NCBI GenBank assembly: GCA_025350445.1
Contig: JANXXV010000461.1
Location: 1 to 8,842 of the forward strand
Origin: Bryobacteraceae bacterium
GTDB lineage: Bacteria; Acidobacteriota; Terriglobia; Bryobacterales; Bryobacteraceae
Direction of reading: 5' to 3'
Length of the DNA: 8,842 nt
Shown here: positions 5,317 through 8,842 of the stretch, piece by piece
Position numbering within the stretch: the first letter of the stretch is position 1
Layout: the number at the start of each line of letters is the position of its first letter
Position numbers and translations under genes: made by a program
The notes under the pieces: model-generated
Databases searched by the model: none
Seen by the model: only the letters and a program-made list of their open reading frames with translations
What the model was told of the DNA's origin: nothing

Positions 5317-6831
5317 ATGAGTCTCTTCAAGAAAGTCCTGGTCGCCAATCGCGGCGAAATTGCCGTTCGTGTGATTCGCGCGCTGCGCGAGGCGTCCATC
5401 CCAAGCGTGGCGGTTTATTCCGACGCCGACCGCGCGGCCCTTCATGTGCAGATGGCCGATGAAGCGGCGCACGTTGGGCCCGCGCCATCTTCGGAGAGTT
5501 ATCTGCGGATCGAGAATATTCTGGCGGCGGCGAAGAGCCACGGCGCCGATGCAATTCATCCGGGCTATGGATTTCTCAGCGAGAACGCGGACTTCGCGCA
5601 GGCGTGCGAAGACGCCGGCATCGTGTTCATTGGTCCATCCGCCGCCAGCATCGCGCAGCTAGGGTCAAAGACCGGGGCGCGGAAGATCGCCCACGCCGCA
5701 GGAGTTCCTACCGTGCCCGGAACCAGCGAGGCCGTCTCGGAACCGTCCGCCGCGCGAAAGATCGCCAGCGAAATCGGCTATCCGGTGATCGTCAAAGCGG
5801 CCGCGGGCGGTGGGGGGAAGGGCATGCGGCGTGTGGACGATGAAGCGTCACTCGAAGCCGCGCTGCGCGATGCGGCAAGCGAGGCGCAGCGGGCCTTCAA
5901 CAGCGGTGAGGTTTACATCGAGAAGTTCCTGATTGACCCGCGCCATATTGAAATTCAGGTACTGGGCGACCGGCACGGCCAAATGATCCATTTGGGTGAA
6001 CGGGAATGCAGCGTCCAGCGGCGCCATCAGAAGGTGATTGAAGAATGTCCATCGCCCGTGATGGCGATTGATCCGGACTTGCGGCAGCGCATGGGGCAGG
6101 CGGCAGTGCGCGCGGCGCAGGCGGCCGGGTACTTCAACGCCGGAACGGTGGAGTTCCTGGTGGATGCCGGCCGCAATTTCTACTTTCTGGAGATGAACAC
6201 GCGGCTGCAAGTGGAGCATCCGGTCACTGAACTGGTGACGGCGCTCGATCTGGTCCACTGGCAGCTGCGCATCGCCGCCGGCGAACCGCTGACGATCCGG
6301 CAACAGGACGTCCGTTGGACCGGTGCGGCCCTGGAGTGCCGAATTTACGCCGAGGATCCCGAGAACCAATTTTTCCCGTCGCCCGGGAAGATAACGGCGC
6401 TCCGTGTGCCTTCCGGGCCGGGCATCCGCTTGGACTCGGGTGTGTATCCAGGATGGACGGTGCCCATCGACTACGATCCGCTGCTGGCCAAGCTTGCCGT
6501 ATGGGCCGACACGCGGGAACAGGCGATTGCACGGATGCTGCGGGCGTTAGGCGAGTTTTCCATCACCGGAATCAAGACGAATATCGCGTTCTTCCGGCGT
6601 ATTTTGCGCGACCCGGAGTTTCAAGCCGGGCGGCTGCACACCGGCTTCATCGACGAGTTCTTCAGCCGCCAAACGGAGGCGCTTCCGGCATTTTCCTCCC
6701 GGGAATGCGTGGCGGTGCTGGCCGCCATGATGCCACCGGCGGGTTCCCCTCCTACGCCTATTGATCCGCCGTCCAAATGGAGGTGCGAAGGCCGGGGCCA
6801 ATTACTTCGGTCCACCACCCGTGGCAGATAA
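5317..6831 (+). CDS. accC: Acetyl-/acyl-CoA carboxylase biotin carboxylase subunit (504 aa)
   Basis: ATP-dependent carboxylation of carrier-bound biotin with bicarbonate, the first half-reaction of acetyl-CoA or propionyl-CoA carboxylase. All family landmarks are present: N-terminal KVLVANRGEIAVRVIRAL, HPGYGFLSEN, the ATP-grasp lysine K160 with the loop AAAGGGGKGMR (161-171), PRHIEIQVLGD, ERECSVQRRHQKVIEECPSP, and the catalytic EMNTRLQVEHPVTE (E292, R296, E300, equivalent to E. coli E288, R292, E296). The C-terminal domain has ECRIYAEDP and FSITGIKTNIAF. It is about 50 residues longer than E. coli AccC (449 aa). The extra tail (SPPTPIDPPSKWRCEGRGQL) resembles the 'SRWK.eGR' ending I associate with acidobacterial homologues. 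The start at 5317 has GGGA 7 nt upstream. No biotin carrier or carboxyltransferase gene is adjacent, so its partner must be encoded elsewhere and the acyl-CoA substrate cannot be fixed. Confidence 0.93.
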   Translation: MSLFKKVLVANRGEIAVRVIRALREASIPSVAVYSDADRAALHVQMADEAAHVGPAPSSESYLRIENILAAAKSHGADAIHPGYGFLSENADFAQACEDAGIVFIGPSAASIAQLGSKTGARKIAHAAGVPTVPGTSEAVSEPSAARKIASEIGYPVIVKAAAGGGGKGMRRVDDEASLEAALRDAASEAQRAFNSGEVYIEKFLIDPRHIEIQVLGDRHGQMIHLGERECSVQRRHQKVIEECPSPVMAIDPDLRQRMGQAAVRAAQAAGYFNAGTVEFLVDAGRNFYFLEMNTRLQVEHPVTELVTALDLVHWQLRIAAGEPLTIRQQDVRWTGAALECRIYAEDPENQFFPSPGKITALRVPSGPGIRLDSGVYPGWTVPIDYDPLLAKLAVWADTREQAIARMLRALGEFSITGIKTNIAFFRRILRDPEFQAGRLHTGFIDEFFSRQTEALPAFSSRECVAVLAAMMPPAGSPPTPIDPPSKWRCEGRGQLLRSTTRGR

Positions 6832-6894
6832 TTCGCGGCTGGCCTCCGCCGGGACTTTTTGCCAATCCGCATCCGGTTGTACTAGGAGGCTTGG

Positions 6895-7065
6895 GTGAAA
6901 TCGGGGCGCCTGGACCACAGTACCGGTCATTCCGGAAAAGGTACCGCAGAGCCATTGCTTAGAATTGCGGTTGGGTTCATCCTAATTGGTGTCCGTGCGT
7001 TCGCTCTTTCTGTGGCAGTAATCGTAGATGTTGCTCCTGAGAGTGACATGCGCTTCAGCCGGTGA
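6895..7065 (+). CDS. Small single-helix membrane protein candidate (56 aa)
   Basis: A GTG start at 6895 is preceded by a perfect AGGAGG (6884-6889) at 5-nt spacing, the best ribosome-binding site in the window. The frame runs 56 codons to TGA. The N-terminal 20 residues are hydrophilic (VKSGRLDHSTGHSGKGTAEP). Residues about 21-47 form one hydrophobic helix interrupted by an arginine (LLRIAVGFILIGVRAFALSV, then AVIVDVA), and a short charged tail follows. No family is recognised. It starts 63 bp after accC and ends just before a short hairpin. It could be a genuine small protein or the decayed end of a larger membrane gene. Confidence 0.45.
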   Translation: MKSGRLDHSTGHSGKGTAEPLLRIAVGFILIGVRAFALSVAVIVDVAPESDMRFSR

Positions 7066-7086
7066 CTGGACGGAAGCATCGTCCGG
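7066..7086 (+). other. Short hairpin after the small membrane ORF
   Basis: CTGGACG (7066-7072) and CGTCCGG (7080-7086) can pair over seven positions (one G-U) around a 7-nt loop, directly after the TGA at 7063-7065. No T-run follows, so this is weak evidence for a transcript end. It lies 18 bp before the ATG of the zinc-finger gene. Confidence 0.25.
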
Positions 7087-7104
7087 CTATTCGCCGGTAC
7101 AAAC

Positions 7105-7317
7105 ATGGATTCGGAGGAATCGTTGGAGTTACCCGCAATTTTCAAGCTCCATCCCGGTGAGGAATTGATCGAGTCGTATCTCACGGGCCATCTCGGCCAG
7201 GCTGACAAAGACGTAGTCGAAGTTCATCTTTTGCTCTGCGATCCTTGCCGGCGGCTGTGCGCCGAGACGGAAGAATACGTGAGGACCGTTCGAGTCAAGA
7301 AAGAACGTCCCTCCTAA
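7105..7317 (+). CDS. Small anti-sigma-factor-like zinc-finger protein (70 aa)
   Basis: The protein carries H41-x3-C45-x2-C48 (HLLLCDPC) after a helical segment (HPGEELIESYLTGHL). This is the layout of the zf-HC2/ZAS-type zinc-binding domain found at the N-terminus of anti-sigma factors. Residues 53-60 (AETEEYVR) match a continuation often seen in short acidobacterial relatives. There is no transmembrane helix or sigma-factor gene beside it, so it is an orphan or standalone form and the target is unknown. The ATG at 7105 has no Shine-Dalgarno. An in-frame TTG at 7123 has GGAGG 5 nt upstream, giving 64 aa, and may be the true start. The domain itself is not affected. Confidence 0.65.
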   Translation: MDSEESLELPAIFKLHPGEELIESYLTGHLGQADKDVVEVHLLLCDPCRRLCAETEEYVRTVRVKKERPS

Positions 7318-7455
7318 GGCGATTTTCACTCCCGGCACTATTTTTTCCGAGGACCTCGCCTTCGGCTGATCTATCTCCACGTTCGCTGAGTTCTCCAGAC
7401 TTCACGCGAGACGGACGATCCTGCAATGCCGGCGAGCGATCGGTGTTTAACCAAG

Positions 7456-8229
7456 TCAGTGTTTGATCAAGAGCGATAGAGCCATCCCGAATCCGATCGC
7501 GATCACGATGCGGCGCACGGCGGTGCGGCCTAATTTCCGGGCTACGCCGGCCCCGCCCACCCCGCCTGCGATTGCGCCTATCGCCATCACCATAACGTCG
7601 GGCCAGAACACCATTTTCGACCAGACGAAGTAGGCCGCGGCTACACCGTTGATGCAGAGCGCGAAGAAGTTTTTCAGGCCATTCATCTGATGGATGTCGG
7701 TCAGGCCGAGTATGCTTAGCGCGGCCAGCATCAAAATACCGATGCCTGCTCCGAAGTAGCCGCCGTAAAGCGCGACTAGGAATTGGAACAGGACGGCCCC
7801 CGTTATCCAACCCGCTCCGTGCGGTCCGCCCGGGTTGGCCTTCTTCAGCTTCCGCTGGATGGGTTCTTGCGCCATGAATAGCATGGTGGCGAAGAGGATC
7901 AGAAAGGGAACTAGTTTGTCGAATAGCGCGGGGGGTGTGAATCGCAGCAGCCAGGCGCCGATGATTCCGCCTGCCAGGCTGGGCGCCACCAGCGCCAACA
8001 TTCCAGGTTGTGCGTCACGCAATTCGCGGCGGTATCCCCACATGCTGCCTACCGAGCCGGGCCAGATGGCGACGGTGCTGGTGGCGTTCGCGGCCACCGG
8101 CGGCAGGCCCAGCCAGATGAGGGCGGGAAAGGAGACGAGAGTGCCTCCTCCCGCTACGGAGTTGATGGCGCCCGCGATAAAAGCGGCGCCAAAGGCAACG
8201 GCTGAGTGTCCGACATTGAAATCCGGCAT
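7456..8229 (-). CDS. TauE/SafE (TSUP) family permease (257 aa)
   Basis: Inner-membrane transporter of the sulfite exporter TauE/SafE (TSUP) family, whose members move sulfite, sulfonates, sulfoacetate or other small organic anions. Both halves of the internal repeat are recognisable: FIAGAINSVAGGGTLVSFPA with LPPVAANATSTVAIWPGSVG near the N-terminus, and GGYFGAGIGILMLAALSILG with MNGLKNFFALCINGVAAAYF in the second half. About eight hydrophobic segments are visible and the length is normal. The ATG at 8229 has no Shine-Dalgarno; a TATGCT -10 at 8250-8245 on the minus strand would give a leader of only about 8 nt. It diverges from a sugar kinase gene across 62 bp, so coordinated control is plausible. 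The substrate cannot be read from the sequence. Confidence 0.9.
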   Translation of the reverse strand: MPDFNVGHSAVAFGAAFIAGAINSVAGGGTLVSFPALIWLGLPPVAANATSTVAIWPGSVGSMWGYRRELRDAQPGMLALVAPSLAGGIIGAWLLRFTPPALFDKLVPFLILFATMLFMAQEPIQRKLKKANPGGPHGAGWITGAVLFQFLVALYGGYFGAGIGILMLAALSILGLTDIHQMNGLKNFFALCINGVAAAYFVWSKMVFWPDVMVMAIGAIAGGVGGAGVARKLGRTAVRRIVIAIGFGMALSLLIKH

Positions 8230-8247
8230 TTGAAAGTAAACCGCAGC

Positions 8248-8261
8248 ATACCATCTGGTAT
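8248..8261. promoter_or_regulatory. Palindromic candidate operator over two divergent extended -10 elements
   Basis: ATACCA-TC-TGGTAT is a perfect 6-bp inverted repeat in the 62-bp gap between the permease and the kinase. Its right arm is part of TGGTATAGT (8256-8264), an extended -10 for the kinase. Its left arm, read on the minus strand, is part of TGGTATGCT, an extended -10 for the permease. A bound dimer could block both promoters. ACCA/TGGT half-sites resemble those of some GntR-family regulators of sugar-acid genes, but no regulator is in view. Confidence 0.5.
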
Positions 8262-8291
8262 AGTGATTGTTTTTAAGGATTCTACAATCGA

Positions 8292-8842
8292 ATGAATTAT
8301 GGTCTGAACATTCGTCCGGATGGCGCTCTGGACTTCGTTTCCCTTGGCGCGCTAGTCCACCGTCTGGACCCCGGCATCATCCCTTTTCGAAAGGCCCACA
8401 CCGTCCAGATTCACGTTAGCGGGGGCGAGTTCAATGTCTCGGCCAATCTGGCGGACTGCTTTGGCCTGAACACCGCGGTTGTATCCGCCATGGTTGATTA
8501 TCCAATCGGCGATCTGGTGGCTGAGCGCGTGCGGGCCATGGGCGTAAAAGGGATCTACAAGCGCTTCAAACACGATGGCGTGCTGGGTCCTAATATCGCC
8601 GGCGTCTACAGTGACCGCGGGCAAGGCATGCGCGCTCCGGTGGTTTTCTATAATCGGGCGAACGAAGCCGCTGGTTTGCTGAAGCCCGGCGACGTGGATT
8701 GGGGTGCGATTTTTGGTCAAGGGGTGCGCTGGTTTCATAGCGGCGGCATTTTCGCGGCGCTTTCCAAGTCGACTCCGGAGTTGATTATTGAGGGCATGAA
8801 GGCGGCCAAAGCCGCCGGTGCCGTCATCTCGCTCGACCTGAA
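8292..8842 (+). CDS. PfkB-family sugar kinase, 2-keto-3-deoxygluconate kinase-like (N-terminal 183 codons, cut by window edge)
   Basis: ATP-dependent kinase of the ribokinase/PfkB family; the closest recollection is 2-keto-3-deoxygluconate kinase, which makes KDPG in the Entner-Doudoroff and uronate routes. The frame from the ATG at 8292 (MNYGLNIRPDGALDFVSLGA) is open to the window end. Visible features are RLDPG near residue 25, the nucleoside-kinase GGEFNVSANLADCFG segment with AVVSAMVDYPIGDLV, YSDRGQGMRAPVVFYNRANE, LKPGDVDW, and GVRWFHSGGIFAAL followed by VISLDL. The catalytic GxGD motif should lie beyond the edge. A weak AAGGA (8275-8279) precedes the start. It is divergent from the TSUP permease. 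The exact substrate (KDG, fructose or another sugar) is not settled by this half. Confidence 0.85.
   Translation, partial: MNYGLNIRPDGALDFVSLGALVHRLDPGIIPFRKAHTVQIHVSGGEFNVSANLADCFGLNTAVVSAMVDYPIGDLVAERVRAMGVKGIYKRFKHDGVLGPNIAGVYSDRGQGMRAPVVFYNRANEAAGLLKPGDVDWGAIFGQGVRWFHSGGIFAALSKSTPELIIEGMKAAKAAGAVISLDL

Noticed and set aside
5317..5380. Possible homology between the start of accC (MSLFKKVLVANRG) and the repeat-borne ORF starts (MSIQTAITLECAP)
   Set aside because: Beyond the ATGAG and a short CGTGTG stretch the match needs gaps and is at chance level. Only the stop-spacer-ATG junction is clearly shared.
5848..6369. 173-codon minus-strand frame inside accC
   Set aside because: Antisense to the conserved ATP-grasp region of accC, with no motif of its own.
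7340..7358. T6 run next to the palindrome CGAGG-A-CCTCG between the convergent zinc-finger and permease genes
   Set aside because: Considered as a terminator, but the one-base loop cannot form a hairpin and the T-run is on the wrong side for the plus strand. No other terminator is seen in 7318-7455.
8352..8738. 128-codon minus-strand frame at the right end
   Set aside because: Antisense to the PfkB kinase, whose plus-strand frame is open to the window edge and carries family motifs.

Overview
The window looks like chromosomal DNA of a soil acidobacterium close to Candidatus Solibacter/Bryobacterales. This is inferred from gene content, not from a marker gene. The signs are a large secreted protein built of carboxypeptidase-regulatory beta-sandwich repeats, a secreted protein with a 'WLAPDFNC' core, a tiny orphan HxxxCxxC zinc-finger protein, a long-tailed biotin carboxylase and a KDG-kinase-like PfkB protein.

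Layout. The left edge (1-119, minus) holds the first 39 codons of a Fur-family regulator. Diverging from it is a 542-aa secreted carboxypeptidase-regulatory-like protein (275-1903). Next comes an accessory stretch of about 2 kb: a short chimeric membrane ORF (1919-2125), a DUF4288 protein (2164-2604, minus), an Imm8-type immunity protein with an N-terminal zinc-ribbon module (2944-3651) and a three-helix membrane protein (3678-4031, minus). A secreted protein (4314-5156) and its terminator-like hairpin follow, then a biotin carboxylase (5317-6831). Beyond that are a 56-aa membrane ORF with a perfect Shine-Dalgarno (6895-7065) and a 70-aa zinc-finger protein (7105-7317). A TauE/SafE (TSUP) permease (7456-8229, minus) diverges from a PfkB sugar kinase that runs off the right edge (8292-8842). 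The two share a 62-bp promoter region with a perfect palindrome.

The most unusual structure is a pair of 190-bp direct repeats (1781-1970 and 4043-4232; 10 mismatches, no indels). They bracket the accessory stretch exactly. Each carries the 3' end of the secreted-protein gene, its stop codon, a 15-nt spacer and a new ATG. A third, more diverged copy of the same tail (5215-5301), with a nearly unchanged stop-spacer-ATG junction, lies directly in front of accC. The orphan immunity-type cargo therefore looks like a module that entered by duplication or recombination at the end of this gene. No integrase, transposase or toxin gene is visible.

The neighbouring genes do not form one pathway. The supportable functional links are the divergent permease/kinase pair, which may share an operator, and the orphan Imm8/DUF4288 pair inside the repeat-bounded segment.
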